64,000 nt of DNA from Paenibacillus xylanexedens (GCF_017874615.1 NZ_JAGIKV010000021.1:62001-126000), one strand, 5' to 3'. Positions 34,048 through 44,332 are shown, counted from the stretch's first letter. Notes: generated from the sequence alone by a model not told the origin. Numbers and translations: made by a program.

Positions 34048-34080
34048 TTTCGCGTTTCACGCTCACATATGGAAAACCAA

Positions 34081-36456
34081 TTACTTCGCTTCAACCACTA
34101 CCGTTACTTTGGTTTTCACACCTGCAAATGTCACCGTAATTGTTGCTTTACCTTTGCCGTTCGCCTGAATAACTCCATCTTTCACCGATGCTGTTGCAAT
34201 ACGGGAAGATTTCCAGAGAGCCGGTTTGGATACATTCGCTTCACTGCCATCGGCATACGTTGCAGTTGCAGCCACGGTTACCTTTTCACCAGGTTTCATA
34301 GTCAACGTTACTTTATCCGTCTGCAAATATTTCAGTGTATCCACATCTAGAGCAATCGTTACAGACTTGCTACCGTATTTTGCTGTGATTTTAGCTTTAC
34401 CTGAACCTGTAGCTTTGACTTTACCTTTGGTCACTTGAGCTACTTTGTAGCTGTTCGTTTTCCATTCAGCTTTGTCCGTAACATCACGCTCGCTACCGTC
34501 GCTCAAGAAGGCAGTTACCGTCAGATCAGCTGTATCGCCTGATTTCAGGGACAGAACCGGCTCGGAAGCTTCAATACGTGTGATGACATCCACTTCAACT
34601 TGGATCGTCACTTTTTTGGAGCCGTATTCTGCTGTGATGTTGGCTTTACCACTGCTGTTACCCGTGATCACGCCTTTTTTCACATCCGCTACACGTGCAT
34701 TGCTGGATTTCCAGGTTGCTTCGGATGTAACATCCAACGTGTTGCCGTCCTCATCCGTACCTGTTAGAAGGATCGTCTGAGTTTCTTTGGCAGACAGAAC
34801 AACGAAGTTCACATCTGCTTCCAGTCCACTAGCCATACCTACTTCAATAGGTAGAGTCAGTGTTTTGCCTTCAATCTTCGCGGTAATGGTTGCCTTACCT
34901 GTGGCAACACCTGTGATAACCCCTTTGCTATCTACCTCAGCGATTTTGTCGCTGCTGCTGCTCCAAGTTGCATCTTCAGATACATCTTTGGATGTTTCAC
35001 CATACAACGCCAGCACTTTGGCCGAAGTCGTTCCACCAACAGCTACCGATGCTTTTTTCTTATCCATTTCATACTTGTCTGGAACGTCAACATTTACTGT
35101 AAACTTAGCTGTTTTACCGCCATAAGTTACAGAGATCGTAGCCGTACCGGATTTGTATGCGATCAGATCACCGTTGGATACATATACAACATCTGCATTG
35201 CTTGAAGTCCATGTTGCTTTGGAAGTTACAACTTCTGTGCTTCCATCAATATACTCTGCATTGGCTACCAATGTCTTGGACTTGTTATCACCCGTAACAC
35301 TCATGGCAAGTTTGTCATTTACATCTTTGATATCCAAATATCTTGCCGTATCTACATCCACAGCAATTTCTACAGTTTTACCACTATAGGTTGCTTTGAT
35401 CGTTGTTGAACCTGCACTAATCGCTGTGATCTGTCCCTTGAACACCGTTGCAACTTTCTCGTTGCTGGATGTCCATGTTGCCTGATCCGTTACATTCACA
35501 TCGCTGCTGTTTGGATAAGAAGCCGTTACAACGACATTAGCCGTTTTGGTTGTCTCGCTCAAACGGAAGAAAATACTTTGTTTCTCCACACTCAGTTTGC
35601 TGGTCAGATCCACATCCACGTCAACGGAAACGGATTTCGTACCGTATTTGGCTGTGATCTTGGCAGAACCTGCCGAGTATCCTGTAATTTCGCCTTTGAG
35701 GACGTCCGCAACCTTCTCATTGCTGGATGTCCACTCCGCCAGATCCGTTACATCTTTGGTTGTGCCATCTGGGTAAGTAGCCGTCACTTTCACACTTTCA
35801 CTTTTGTTCAACAGCAAGTTAACCTGCTGTTTATCTACATCTACACGTTTAACCACTTCAACGTTAACATCCACCGTCACGCTTTGGCTGCCAACTTTCG
35901 CAGTAATAACTGCCGTACCCGCGCTTTGTCCAGTTACTTTACCATTCACAACGGTAGCAACCTTCTCATCACTGGTAGACCATTCTGCAGTATTTGCTGC
36001 TGCATTATTTGTTTCATTGTCACTATACGTTGCTGTCAAAATAATTTCTTTCGTATCTCCCGTGCGCAAATCCAGACTTTGCACGTTTTTCGAAAGGGCT
36101 TTGACCTTTTTCGTTACTTTCACTTGAACGGTCTGGCTTTGACCCTGGTAAGCTGCGGTAATCGTCGCTTTACCTTCCTTTTTGGCCGTGATTGCACCAT
36201 TATATACAGTTGCTATCGAAGTATCTTCGCTACTCCAGGTTGTACTAATCGTTACATTAGCCGAGGTATTATCTGAATATACCCCTGTCACCGTAACAGA
36301 CCCAGAATCACCAACTTCGAGCGACATCTCATTCTTGGAAACCACAATTTTGGACAGTTCTTTGTCTGCCGCAGCGGCCAAGCCTACGTTGGAAATACTC
36401 AGCATCAACACCAGCATCATCACCATGTACTTGGTCAATCTTGGCTTTAACATCAT
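34081..36456 (-). CDS. Secreted bacterial Ig-like (Big2) repeat protein
   Basis: A 791-residue protein with a signal peptide (cleavage near AAAADKEL) and nine tandem domains of about 85 residues. Each opens with a lysine-rich strand and a segment like LSLKSGDTADLTVTA, has a tryptophan core (AEWTSSNEKVADV in several) and ends GSAKITAKYGTKSVSV-like. This is the Big2 Ig-like fold. There is no sortase motif, SLH domain or catalytic domain, so attachment to the wall is unclear. G-rich sequence lies directly before ATG ATG; the second ATG at 36453 is spaced better. Repeats have diverged, so this is not a recent DNA-level expansion. Confidence 0.9.
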   Translation of the reverse strand: MMLKPRLTKYMVMMLVLMLSISNVGLAAAADKELSKIVVSKNEMSLEVGDSGSVTVTGVYSDNTSANVTISTTWSSEDTSIATVYNGAITAKKEGKATITAAYQGQSQTVQVKVTKKVKALSKNVQSLDLRTGDTKEIILTATYSDNETNNAAANTAEWSTSDEKVATVVNGKVTGQSAGTAVITAKVGSQSVTVDVNVEVVKRVDVDKQQVNLLLNKSESVKVTATYPDGTTKDVTDLAEWTSSNEKVADVLKGEITGYSAGSAKITAKYGTKSVSVDVDVDLTSKLSVEKQSIFFRLSETTKTANVVVTASYPNSSDVNVTDQATWTSSNEKVATVFKGQITAISAGSTTIKATYSGKTVEIAVDVDTARYLDIKDVNDKLAMSVTGDNKSKTLVANAEYIDGSTEVVTSKATWTSSNADVVYVSNGDLIAYKSGTATISVTYGGKTAKFTVNVDVPDKYEMDKKKASVAVGGTTSAKVLALYGETSKDVSEDATWSSSSDKIAEVDSKGVITGVATGKATITAKIEGKTLTLPIEVGMASGLEADVNFVVLSAKETQTILLTGTDEDGNTLDVTSEATWKSSNARVADVKKGVITGNSSGKANITAEYGSKKVTIQVEVDVITRIEASEPVLSLKSGDTADLTVTAFLSDGSERDVTDKAEWKTNSYKVAQVTKGKVKATGSGKAKITAKYGSKSVTIALDVDTLKYLQTDKVTLTMKPGEKVTVAATATYADGSEANVSKPALWKSSRIATASVKDGVIQANGKGKATITVTFAGVKTKVTVVVEAK

Positions 36457-36664
36457 TTCCCCCCGATTATCATCATTTTTTTCCTTATGTTTTATGTCGG
36501 CAAGTCCTTTCCAGATGTTTAGACTTTCAGGAAATTTTCAGGGAATTCTATGGAAATTAATTTATCTTCTATTCCTGTTTCAACCGATCATACCTGCGAA
36601 TATTGCGCATACCTATGTATATTGACTGTCTTGAACTTCTTTTAACAGGATTGGAGGAAACATA

Positions 36665-37270
36665 ATGCATCAGCCTTTTGATTACATCGGGTATTGGGAG
36701 GAAACATATCGTTCGGGTGAAACTTCTGGGAGGGGTTCATACGGGGTTTTGGCTGAATTCAAGGCCGAGGTCGTGAACGGACTGATTCAACGTGAAGGGA
36801 TTCATCGTGTCATTGAGTTTGGATGTGGGGATGGCAACCAGTTGCAATACATGAATTATGAGGACTACCTGGGCGTGGATGTAGCGGCTTCTTCCGTAAA
36901 GCGTTGTGCTTCCCAATTTGCCAAGGATTCGTCCAAGAGCTTCATGCTGTATACACCAGGCCTATGGATTAACCGTGGTTTCCTGCAAGCCGATCTGACG
37001 GTCTGTCTGGATGTGTTATATCACATCACGGATGAAACAGATTTTCGCAATACCCTCTATGATATTCTGCACTCCTCAACAGCATGGGTGGTGCTTTACA
37101 CCCGTTTGAAAGAAAACGGCAACCCGGGGATTGATACAATCCAGGACCGTAATCTGTTTGAATATCTCTTCGACTACCCTGATTTCAAAGTTCATGAGAT
37201 TATTCCGCAGCGCTATCCAGATCAATCTTCTGCCGACTTTGTCATCCTGAGACGTACGCCTTCGAAGTGA
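36665..37270 (+). CDS. Class I SAM-dependent methyltransferase
   Basis: A 201-residue protein with the SAM-binding motif I HRVIEFGCGDGNQL near residue 46, the acidic loop YLGVDVAASS near 66, and motif IV-like TVCLDVLYHITDE near 115. It is a Rossmann-fold methyltransferase of the small-molecule type; substrate unknown. GGAGG lies 7 nt before the ATG. It stands alone and is divergent from the Big2 gene. Confidence 0.85.
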   Translation: MHQPFDYIGYWEETYRSGETSGRGSYGVLAEFKAEVVNGLIQREGIHRVIEFGCGDGNQLQYMNYEDYLGVDVAASSVKRCASQFAKDSSKSFMLYTPGLWINRGFLQADLTVCLDVLYHITDETDFRNTLYDILHSSTAWVVLYTRLKENGNPGIDTIQDRNLFEYLFDYPDFKVHEIIPQRYPDQSSADFVILRRTPSK

Positions 37271-37651
37271 AAAGCGATTTTTTCAGTAGAGCATAGCTAA
37301 GTCTGCACCCCAACTGGACCCGTAAGAATGAGTATTCATAGACCAGACATTCTTTTGTCTTCCTTCGATTACGTACACCATCCGCCTGTCCGCTCACCTT
37401 GATTGGTCTATTCAAAGAAGCTTAGGTATACTCCGTTTCCAGTAGAGGGAATATCGTTCCTAATCCTGGAGACAGCCTTATGCGGACAGGTGATGATGGT
37501 TTGCTAATGATGCTACTGACAACTAAATAATGAATATATAACTGGTTAACTAGTTGAATCTAATGAAATAATTCGAAGGCTCACAACACTAATACCTTAC
37601 TAATCCGTTCTCCCCTTCAGTTCTTCCAGCCCGTATTTCTCAATTCTTCTT
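37271..37651. other. Gene-free interval with a spaced inverted repeat
   Basis: No supported gene. ACCATCCGCCTGTCCGC (37377-37393) and GCGGACAGGTGATGATGGT (37482-37500) are inverted copies with two extra bases and one change, about 90 bases apart. No transposase or target duplication is evident. It could be the remnant of a small mobile repeat, or a long hairpin. Confidence 0.35.
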
Positions 37652-38788
37652 TTAAAATAACCCCGCATGTCCACGCAGCTTCGCCAGCGCTTCCATATAG
37701 AAATAATCGCCGTATATAATCGGCACATTCAGCCCTCGCCCTTCCGGGTAATGCACCGTTCCCTGCATGATCAGACCTTCTTCCGCTGCCGAGTCGCCGG
37801 AGCTATAGTGCTCATGCAAGCCGCGGACGATACGTTCTCCCGCGGCGGCATAGGTCTCCCCGCGTGGCGACAGCTTCGCCAGCTCAAGCAACCCGCTCGC
37901 GGCAATCGCCGCAGCGGACGAGTCCCACGCCACCTGATGCTCCGCAGGTGCGCGGAAATCCCACATCGGCACGATCTCTTCGCCAAGCATGGCGAGGAAG
38001 AAATCGGCCGCACGCTCCGCTGTCTCCAGATATCGGGCTTCGCCCGTATACCGGAAAGACAGCGCAAACCCGTGCAACGCCCAGGCGGTGCCCCGCGCCC
38101 AGGCGGAACCTGGAGCATGGCCCTGTCCGCCATGCTCTCGCAGCTTCTGCCCCGTGTGTGGATCAAACTCCACCACGTGGCAGATGGACCCGTCCGCGCG
38201 GATGAATTCGCGCGCCACGGTGTCCGCGTGCGCTTCCGCCAGCCAACGGAAGCGAGGGTCGCCGCTCTGCTCGGATGCCCAGTAGAGCAGCGGCAGGTTC
38301 ATCATGCTGTCAATGATGGCTACGCCGCGCGTATCCATTGCTGACGAGCTGAAGTTCCAGGCGCGGATGAACTCACCGCGCACGTGGAAGCGGGCAGCGA
38401 GCAGGTTGGCGGCAAGCATGCCGCGCCGCCGTCCATCCGCGCTACCCGTCTGGCGGTAGTTGGCTACGCCACTAAGCAGCCAGATGAACCCCAGATCGTG
38501 ATCCACCGATTCGGGATCACGCAGACAACCCTCCAGTTGCCGCTCACAACTTTCGGCAATGCGATGTAGCGGAGCCGCCGCTTCACTTTCTGGAGCATCC
38601 CCATAGACCAGCCTTAATAATCCAGGCCAGAAACCTGCGGTCCACCATTCCGGATCATTCCGATCATACGCCCCCTGCGGGGCAATGTGTGGAAATGTAT
38701 CCTTGATCCGCTTTGCATTCCGAATTGTCTTGGCAGCGCCCTGTTGCCACGCTTCCTCGAGCCATTTTACCGACGTTGATGTGTTCAT
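37652..38788 (-). CDS. Glycoside hydrolase family 88, unsaturated uronyl hydrolase
   Basis: A 378-residue (alpha/alpha)6-barrel enzyme. VDHDLGFIWLLSG near residue 105 and DTRGVAIIDSMMNLPLLYWA near 160 carry the two catalytic aspartates of the family; the later WARGTAWALHGFA is also conserved. GH88 enzymes hydrate and release unsaturated uronic acids made by polysaccharide lyases. There is no signal peptide, so it acts in the cytosol on imported oligosaccharides. The start ATG at 38788 has GAGGAGG about 9 nt upstream. It follows a lyase-like pair on the same strand. The coding region is notably GC-rich. Confidence 0.9.
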   Translation of the reverse strand: MNTSTSVKWLEEAWQQGAAKTIRNAKRIKDTFPHIAPQGAYDRNDPEWWTAGFWPGLLRLVYGDAPESEAAAPLHRIAESCERQLEGCLRDPESVDHDLGFIWLLSGVANYRQTGSADGRRRGMLAANLLAARFHVRGEFIRAWNFSSSAMDTRGVAIIDSMMNLPLLYWASEQSGDPRFRWLAEAHADTVAREFIRADGSICHVVEFDPHTGQKLREHGGQGHAPGSAWARGTAWALHGFALSFRYTGEARYLETAERAADFFLAMLGEEIVPMWDFRAPAEHQVAWDSSAAAIAASGLLELAKLSPRGETYAAAGERIVRGLHEHYSSGDSAAEEGLIMQGTVHYPEGRGLNVPIIYGDYFYMEALAKLRGHAGLF

Positions 38789-38977
38789 GAACATATCCCT
38801 CCTCGATTCAATACCGGACATCTAGCTTGATGCTCCAGCTCATCCTCAACTTATCTATAGCGTCGTATGCCGTAACTGCAATAGCTATCCGTTAAATATC
38901 ACTAATCATCCACGAACAACACTTTTAACTATCATTCGAGATGTTTCCAAAACTAATGATCCTCAACCTGAACACCT

Positions 38978-40930
38978 TCAGTTAACCTCGCCCCATCGGA
39001 TCGCAAATGACAACCTACGTGCTCCGTTCACTTCAATCCGCGCTCCCTTCAGCAACCCATTACGGGAGGCCACGGCCTGCTCTTCCAGATGAATAATGGC
39101 TCCCTGATCCAGCGCTGTGGATTCTACATAGGCCCCCCGATACTCCGTTCGTACGTTATGATCCGTATGGGTAATTACCGCCTGTTCACGGCCATCATGG
39201 AACATCAATGGAATGAGTGCACCTGCCGCCGCGATCTCTCCTTCGAATTCATACGTTATAGTCAGCACATCCGCCTGTTGTAGATAATGGGTACGCAATG
39301 TTTCAATTCCGGGTAATGGACCGACCCATGTCACGGCAAAAGCATTCTCCAAGGCAGTTATGCCATCTTCTGCCGTTCTTTCCGCCAGATGCTGCTCCAC
39401 TTCATTCCGGGTATAACGGTCCACCTTCTCATACACAATGGAACCACCTCCCTGAGCAGGGTCTAATCCAACATCCCGATCATATGCACCACCGGATGGA
39501 ATGCCCTCTGCAAGGCTATGCCATACTCCATCTGGTGTCTTCCAGGCAGGACAGTAGCTGAGCGGACGGACCGCCCCTTCGGCAAATTCCGTAAACCCGG
39601 CCTGCACATGGCTGGCAGCGGACGGACCAATCAGACCAGGTAACCCCATCTGTTGAATCCGTACCAAACCAGGAATCGTATACGGATCATTCATCGCCGT
39701 GTGTAATACCAGTTGCTGACCAGGTATGGAAGCAATCACGGTTTCGAACCACCCATCCGTCTGCAAAACCCTGCTGCCCACCTCGGAAGGAAGGTACACT
39801 TCGCCCACATCGTCTCCCGGATCACTGAGACAAGCGTGGGCCAGCGCTGCTGCCGTCCACAGGTTGTAACAGGTATGGTTGGTATAGATTTCATACCCGT
39901 GCCGATCTTCTGGCTTGTATTCATTGCGTACGATTTTCAAACGTCCATCTTCCATCTTCCAGCGCTCAACAGCAGCAAAACACCGATTGGCCGCACGTGC
40001 AAAAGCACCCGCCATCACCCGATCTCCCGCCTTCAGAGCCTGCGTTGCATGTGTGGAGCATACATAAGCCGCCGCCGCTTCATTCCACTGATGCTGGGAG
40101 CTGCGACCACGCGGTGGAATCTCACCTAGCGGCGAGAGCGTCAGTAACGAGCTGAAGGCACCATGGCGCAGCTGCTCACGTAACGTATCGGCAGTGGTTC
40201 CCTCGTAACCAGCTTCAAGCATCACCCCAAGGTGATAACGGGTGGCAATATCATAGGAAAATGGACAATTTGGACGATCCAGCGGTCCATCCTGATACAA
40301 GCCAAGGGCCGTAAACCGGGGTAGATGATAGGCTTCCAGATATCGATCCATCCACGCAGTACCCTCATTCGCCAGCTGTTCATGCCACCGCAGATATTCG
40401 CCAGAGATCATAATGGCGTTCCAGTTAATCATGCGATTGGGATTGTTCATCTTGCTCATCGTAAATACATAATCTTGTTCAGGACTGATTGTCTTGAGTG
40501 CCTCAGCCCAGATCTGTGCATGTTCAGGCAGGTGTGATTTCAACAACATATAGGCTCTCATCATGAGCACCGGAAAAAAATCAGGGTGATTGTCTGGTGC
40601 GCTACCATTGACCACGGCATCAATGCTCTGTGACAGGGCTATTGCTGCCGATTGGAGCAAATCTGTACGCCCTGCATCAACCAGAACCGCCGCCGCCATC
40701 GCATAGGCCGGTGTAGAATAATATCTCTCCACACCCGAGAACGGGTCGATAATTGCACCCTGACTGTCCTGATATGGTGTGTAAGCGCGAACAACACTTT
40801 CAACAAGTGCCAACTTGCGCTCCCTATTCCAGCCGTCTGCCGGAGGGCGACCCGCTTGTTCTGCCAATGTACGGTAATGTTCGAGTTCATCTTTCCATGG
40901 ATATGTGGACGCAGATGTATATTTACTCAC
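38978..40930 (-). CDS. Polysaccharide-degradation associated protein, family not assigned
   Basis: A 650-residue protein with no signal peptide. The first half is helical with tryptophan/aromatic-rich segments (MNNPNRMINWNAIMISGEYL, then GPLDRPNCPFSYDIATRYHL), suggesting an (alpha/alpha) toroid like many lyases. The second half is beta-rich (LQQADVLTITYEFEGEIAAA and on), as in family 8-type lyase sandwiches. It begins at GTG 40930, overlapping the end of the heparinase gene by 8 bp, so the two are translated together. A polysaccharide lyase or a glycosidase of unknown specificity is likely. Confidence 0.6.
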   Translation of the reverse strand: MSKYTSASTYPWKDELEHYRTLAEQAGRPPADGWNRERKLALVESVVRAYTPYQDSQGAIIDPFSGVERYYSTPAYAMAAAVLVDAGRTDLLQSAAIALSQSIDAVVNGSAPDNHPDFFPVLMMRAYMLLKSHLPEHAQIWAEALKTISPEQDYVFTMSKMNNPNRMINWNAIMISGEYLRWHEQLANEGTAWMDRYLEAYHLPRFTALGLYQDGPLDRPNCPFSYDIATRYHLGVMLEAGYEGTTADTLREQLRHGAFSSLLTLSPLGEIPPRGRSSQHQWNEAAAAYVCSTHATQALKAGDRVMAGAFARAANRCFAAVERWKMEDGRLKIVRNEYKPEDRHGYEIYTNHTCYNLWTAAALAHACLSDPGDDVGEVYLPSEVGSRVLQTDGWFETVIASIPGQQLVLHTAMNDPYTIPGLVRIQQMGLPGLIGPSAASHVQAGFTEFAEGAVRPLSYCPAWKTPDGVWHSLAEGIPSGGAYDRDVGLDPAQGGGSIVYEKVDRYTRNEVEQHLAERTAEDGITALENAFAVTWVGPLPGIETLRTHYLQQADVLTITYEFEGEIAAAGALIPLMFHDGREQAVITHTDHNVRTEYRGAYVESTALDQGAIIHLEEQAVASRNGLLKGARIEVNGARRLSFAIRWGEVN

Positions 40931-42926
40931 GCATGCTCACCTCGGTTTCTCCCATTTTCGGTTCAATGATGAAGCGTACCTCACATACCGTTTCAAGCGA
41001 ATTAGGGCGTTCTGTCCGAACATCTGTCTCATCAATCACACCTGTCCATGATAGTGACGTCCGATAGAATGTGACGGGAACATTGTCATGATCAACTGTG
41101 TCCAGTTTCTCGTAAAGAATTTGCCACTGGTTCGCATCATACGTCATATGGACCGTTCCATGTGCACCTTGCCAGCGAAGGTCACCGCTCTTCACCACTT
41201 CAGGCTGTACTCTGCTCATCCATCGCTCCACAACGCTTGAACATCCTGCATCTGAATCGCCCATAGAAGAGAATCGTTCTGCCGAGGCCACCATCCTGCT
41301 CTTCCATTGAAACCGATCAATGAGACGCAATTCCGCTCCATTCCTGCTACCGCCAGGAGCCATCTTCCAATGAAATTGGCGTGTATAACGAGCCAGTGAA
41401 GCTGCCCCAGAGTATGCGGATGTCAGATCCAATGTTGTATTTAGCTCACCGCCACCCTCTGCCAGCTTTGCCTCTAACACATGGGCCTGTGCTTGCCGAC
41501 CGGAATCTTGCTCCTGGCCTTCAATGAGCGGAACGTTATGCCCGGATGACGAGATGTGGAACAGTTGCTCTCTGCCTGGTGCAAAATACGCTTGGGTATA
41601 CAACCCTGCTCCTGGATCACACAGAATATTCTCACCACCGCAATGGATAATGAACTGCCCCAGATCATTATGGTTGTGAGGTTCATCGTTATGTCCACCT
41701 TTAACGGAAATAGCCACATGAAGGGGTGCACCGTTCATACGTTTTGTATCCCAGTAATCGAACGATCCTTTTGCAATCATCCAGCCCAGATTTTGAAAAA
41801 TAAATCCTCGTTCAGCCTGTGCAGAGGCACCTTCATTACTGTATACTGCCGGATCGCTCCACATCACGTTCCGCAATAGATGAGCCCAGCGATGACAGGG
41901 ATCATCGGTAAGCAGTGGAATATGAAATGGAAGATCTATCTGCAATCCAATCCGGGACGCGAGCAGGGAAAGCAATCCAGAAGGGATCTCTTCCTGCTCG
42001 GCACTGTCCGAATAATTCACATATGTGCCGCCCGACAGATGAACTCGCAACGGGAAGGCTGCGATAGCTGTTATTTTGGAACCCTTCAGTAGATCTAGTT
42101 CGCCCTCACTGTACTCACGAAGCATCTCGGCATAATAGGTGAAATAACCGAATCCATATACCCAATATCCAATGCCTTCGGCACAGCCGCCATCCTCGCC
42201 ATATCCGCTCAAGAATGCGTTCATACAGCTGACCGTATGGGAGATCGATTCCTGTAGTGTGGACTCATCCTCGAGCAGCAACAATGCAGCCATTCCACAG
42301 CACCCACCACAGACCGCCGACCAGTTGTGATCCGCTGTCCGCCAGTGGAACTTCCGTTGCTCCCGGTAAAGCGGGATGAAGATTCGCCGTTCTGCTTCAG
42401 ACCTGATCCGTTCTATGACAAGGCGATCCAGCCGCTCGGCGTGAATGGTCACAATCTCGGCCAGCATATGTACCGTCTCTGCAGCGAACAAATCGATGTT
42501 CCCATTCACCTGGTTGACCTCTCCCGTACCCAAATGCGCGGGCAAACACCACGTATACTCACCACACACGTCCCACAACATTTCTTCCAGCGCTTGCAGT
42601 GCATCCTTCCTAGCTGTGTCCAAGGCGAGCATCGCCACAGCAGCAAGTCTGCCCCTTCGATCGAAATAAGCCTCTTCATAGGCTTTCCGCTCACCCGTAT
42701 CGCTGAACTGGCGGTATAGACGGAACGACAAGGAAGGCATGGGTTCGCTCAAGGCGCGTTCACCGTAAGCCTTCAAGTCCGTGTATAACGTAGCCAATTC
42801 AGGCCGGGATAACTTCTCCAAGAGTCTGTCGGCACTTAAGGAACTCAATGCTTTGCTCACAGTTCCTCGTTGGTTTATATTTTCATTTTCGACTTCGTGA
42901 ATGGAATCTTCCACTGGATTCACCAC
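40923..42926 (-). CDS. Heparinase II/III family polysaccharide lyase
   Basis: A 667-residue protein. An N-terminal toroid (WCLPAHLGTGEVNQVNGNID near 130; TADHNWSAVCGGCCGMAALL near 205) is followed by the heparinase II/III beta domain with the catalytic histidine segment GGHNDEPHNHNDLGQFIIHC near 410. The family cleaves uronic-acid polysaccharides by beta-elimination. No signal peptide is visible. Several GTG starts are possible; 42926 and the GTG near 42860 (GAGGA upstream) both fit. A consensus cre site and TATAAT lie just upstream, so catabolite repression by CcpA is expected. Confidence 0.85.
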   Translation of the reverse strand: MVNPVEDSIHEVENENINQRGTVSKALSSLSADRLLEKLSRPELATLYTDLKAYGERALSEPMPSLSFRLYRQFSDTGERKAYEEAYFDRRGRLAAVAMLALDTARKDALQALEEMLWDVCGEYTWCLPAHLGTGEVNQVNGNIDLFAAETVHMLAEIVTIHAERLDRLVIERIRSEAERRIFIPLYREQRKFHWRTADHNWSAVCGGCCGMAALLLLEDESTLQESISHTVSCMNAFLSGYGEDGGCAEGIGYWVYGFGYFTYYAEMLREYSEGELDLLKGSKITAIAAFPLRVHLSGGTYVNYSDSAEQEEIPSGLLSLLASRIGLQIDLPFHIPLLTDDPCHRWAHLLRNVMWSDPAVYSNEGASAQAERGFIFQNLGWMIAKGSFDYWDTKRMNGAPLHVAISVKGGHNDEPHNHNDLGQFIIHCGGENILCDPGAGLYTQAYFAPGREQLFHISSSGHNVPLIEGQEQDSGRQAQAHVLEAKLAEGGGELNTTLDLTSAYSGAASLARYTRQFHWKMAPGGSRNGAELRLIDRFQWKSRMVASAERFSSMGDSDAGCSSVVERWMSRVQPEVVKSGDLRWQGAHGTVHMTYDANQWQILYEKLDTVDHDNVPVTFYRTSLSWTGVIDETDVRTERPNSLETVCEVRFIIEPKMGETEVSMRE

Positions 42927-42953
42927 TCTTCGTTAATGGATTTTCATGCCCAT

Positions 42954-42974
42954 ATTATAATGTAATCGATTTCA
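42954..42974 (-). promoter_or_regulatory. CcpA-binding cre site on the promoter of the lyase operon
   Basis: TGTAATCGATTTCA (42961-42974) fits TGWAANCGNTNWCA at every position. The minus-strand -10 TATAAT (42954-42959) abuts it, about 30 bp before the heparinase start. Confidence 0.8.
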
Positions 42975-43052
42975 TTTTACCGGATATGATAGTACTTTTG
43001 AAGAATTATCCATTAAAACCCTTTCCACGACGTTACTCCCTTCTCCTTCCTA

Positions 43053-43086
43053 ACAAAAAAAAACAAAGAACCTTCGTCAGGTTCTC
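43053..43086 (-). terminator. Rho-independent terminator of the SGNH hydrolase gene
   Basis: GAACCT and AGGTTC form a short stem around GACG, followed on the minus strand by a TTTG and nine T residues. It separates the SGNH gene from the lyase operon promoter. Confidence 0.75.
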
Positions 43087-43212
43087 CGTTGCATCCCGCC
43101 TGTCACCACAGGCTTTATATGACTAACTCATATCCGTAACTATCTTATGTCCTCAACTAATCCTGAACACCTTTAATGCTGCTGCCCATATCGCAACTGT
43201 CCGCTGTTGTTA

Positions 43213-43869
43213 TTACACAATCGCAAGCGGAGAATTCTGTACAACAGACAACCATTGGCGTGCAATCAGCTCATGACCTGCTGCGGTTGGGTGTACGCCA
43301 TCCCATAACCAGTAAGCTGCATCCGCCTGCTTCAGAGCGTCATTAAACGTCTGCTGCAATGGCACCCACACCGCTCCAAATTCTTCAGCAAGACCTTGGG
43401 CCAGCTTCTGATATTGACCGATATACTCTTCCCAGGCTTCCCATTTCTCCGCGGTCGCTCCGGTTCTCAGAATAAACGGCTCCATCAAAATCAGCCCCGT
43501 ATCCGGCATCACTTCCCGAGTTTCTTCGAGCAAATGGCGATACGCCCGTCCGAAACGATCCGTTACCCCGCTAGGTTCACCATTCATCGTGCGCCAGGCA
43601 TCATTAACCCCAATCAGGATGCTGATCAGGTCCGGTTTTAGACTAATGGTATCCTCATTCCAGCGTGCGTACAGATCCGATGCCCGATCCCCGCTGATGC
43701 CTCTGTTATAGAAGGTTTTTTGCTTACCCGCCAGTTCCATACCCAATTTGCTGGAGATCAGATACGCATACCCGTGACCGAGAAAATGATTTGGATCATC
43801 ATTGCGTGATCTTCCCCCATCTGTAATCGAGTCTCCCTGAAACAATATAACGGATGGACTTGTACTCAT
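43213..43869 (-). CDS. SGNH/GDSL hydrolase, likely carbohydrate esterase
   Basis: A 218-residue hydrolase with all four SGNH blocks: LFQGDSITDGGRSRN (catalytic serine), NRGISGDRASDL (oxyanion glycine), ISILIGVNDAWRT (oxyanion asparagine) and LWDGVHPTAAGHEL (catalytic Asp/His). The closest family picture is rhamnogalacturonan acetylesterase. There is no signal peptide. AGGAAGG lies about 12 nt before the ATG. It ends at its own terminator, just upstream of the lyase operon, and may remove acetyl groups from the imported oligosaccharides. Confidence 0.88.
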   Translation of the reverse strand: MSTSPSVILFQGDSITDGGRSRNDDPNHFLGHGYAYLISSKLGMELAGKQKTFYNRGISGDRASDLYARWNEDTISLKPDLISILIGVNDAWRTMNGEPSGVTDRFGRAYRHLLEETREVMPDTGLILMEPFILRTGATAEKWEAWEEYIGQYQKLAQGLAEEFGAVWVPLQQTFNDALKQADAAYWLWDGVHPTAAGHELIARQWLSVVQNSPLAIV

Positions 43870-44002
43870 GATTGAAATCGTTCCTTCCTCTTGTGCAAAA
43901 TGGAAACACTGAACACCTCAGTCTCCATTTTATCCCTTTCGGTCACAATAGAAAATAGCGTTTTCATCACTGCGTGTCGCCATCTTATGACTCTCCTAGC
44001 AA

Positions 44003-44332
44003 TTATCCGATCCAATATCGCAGTATCATCATAGCCACAATACCGACCAATACGGTTCCAAGCAGACTGCGTGTCCAGATAGCCACTGCAATCGTAGGCA
44101 GGGAGGCCCACAGAGCTGCATTGTGCGTAATCGGCACTAACTGGTTGTCCGACATGAACAGTTCCTGACCAATCAGCGCTGCCATAACCGCTACGGGTAC
44201 ATATTCCAGCCAACGTAACAACCACATTGGAATCTGTATCTTGCTGAACAGCATCAGTGGCAGTACACGCGGGATAAATGTAAATAGCGCTGAACCCATA
44301 ATAATCCAGAATACATCCCATCTTACTTCCAT
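44003..44332 (-). CDS. azlD: AzlD-type branched-chain amino acid exporter subunit
   Basis: A 109-residue membrane protein with four predicted helices (MGSALFTFIPRVLPLMLF, YVPVAVMAALIGQELF and on) of the AzlD family. AzlC and AzlD together export branched-chain amino acids or analogues such as 4-azaleucine. Its ATG overlaps the end of azlC by 10 bp, so the two are translated together. Confidence 0.88.
   Translation of the reverse strand: MEVRWDVFWIIMGSALFTFIPRVLPLMLFSKIQIPMWLLRWLEYVPVAVMAALIGQELFMSDNQLVPITHNAALWASLPTIAVAIWTRSLLGTVLVGIVAMMILRYWIG

Noticed and set aside
34081..36456. Recent tandem DNA duplication in the Big2 gene
   Set aside because: The nine protein repeats have diverged well beyond DNA-level identity; ordinary domain repetition explains them.
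37667..38344. Long reading frames antisense to the GH88 gene
   Set aside because: They arise from the GC-rich codon bias of GH88, lack ribosome sites and have no family pattern.
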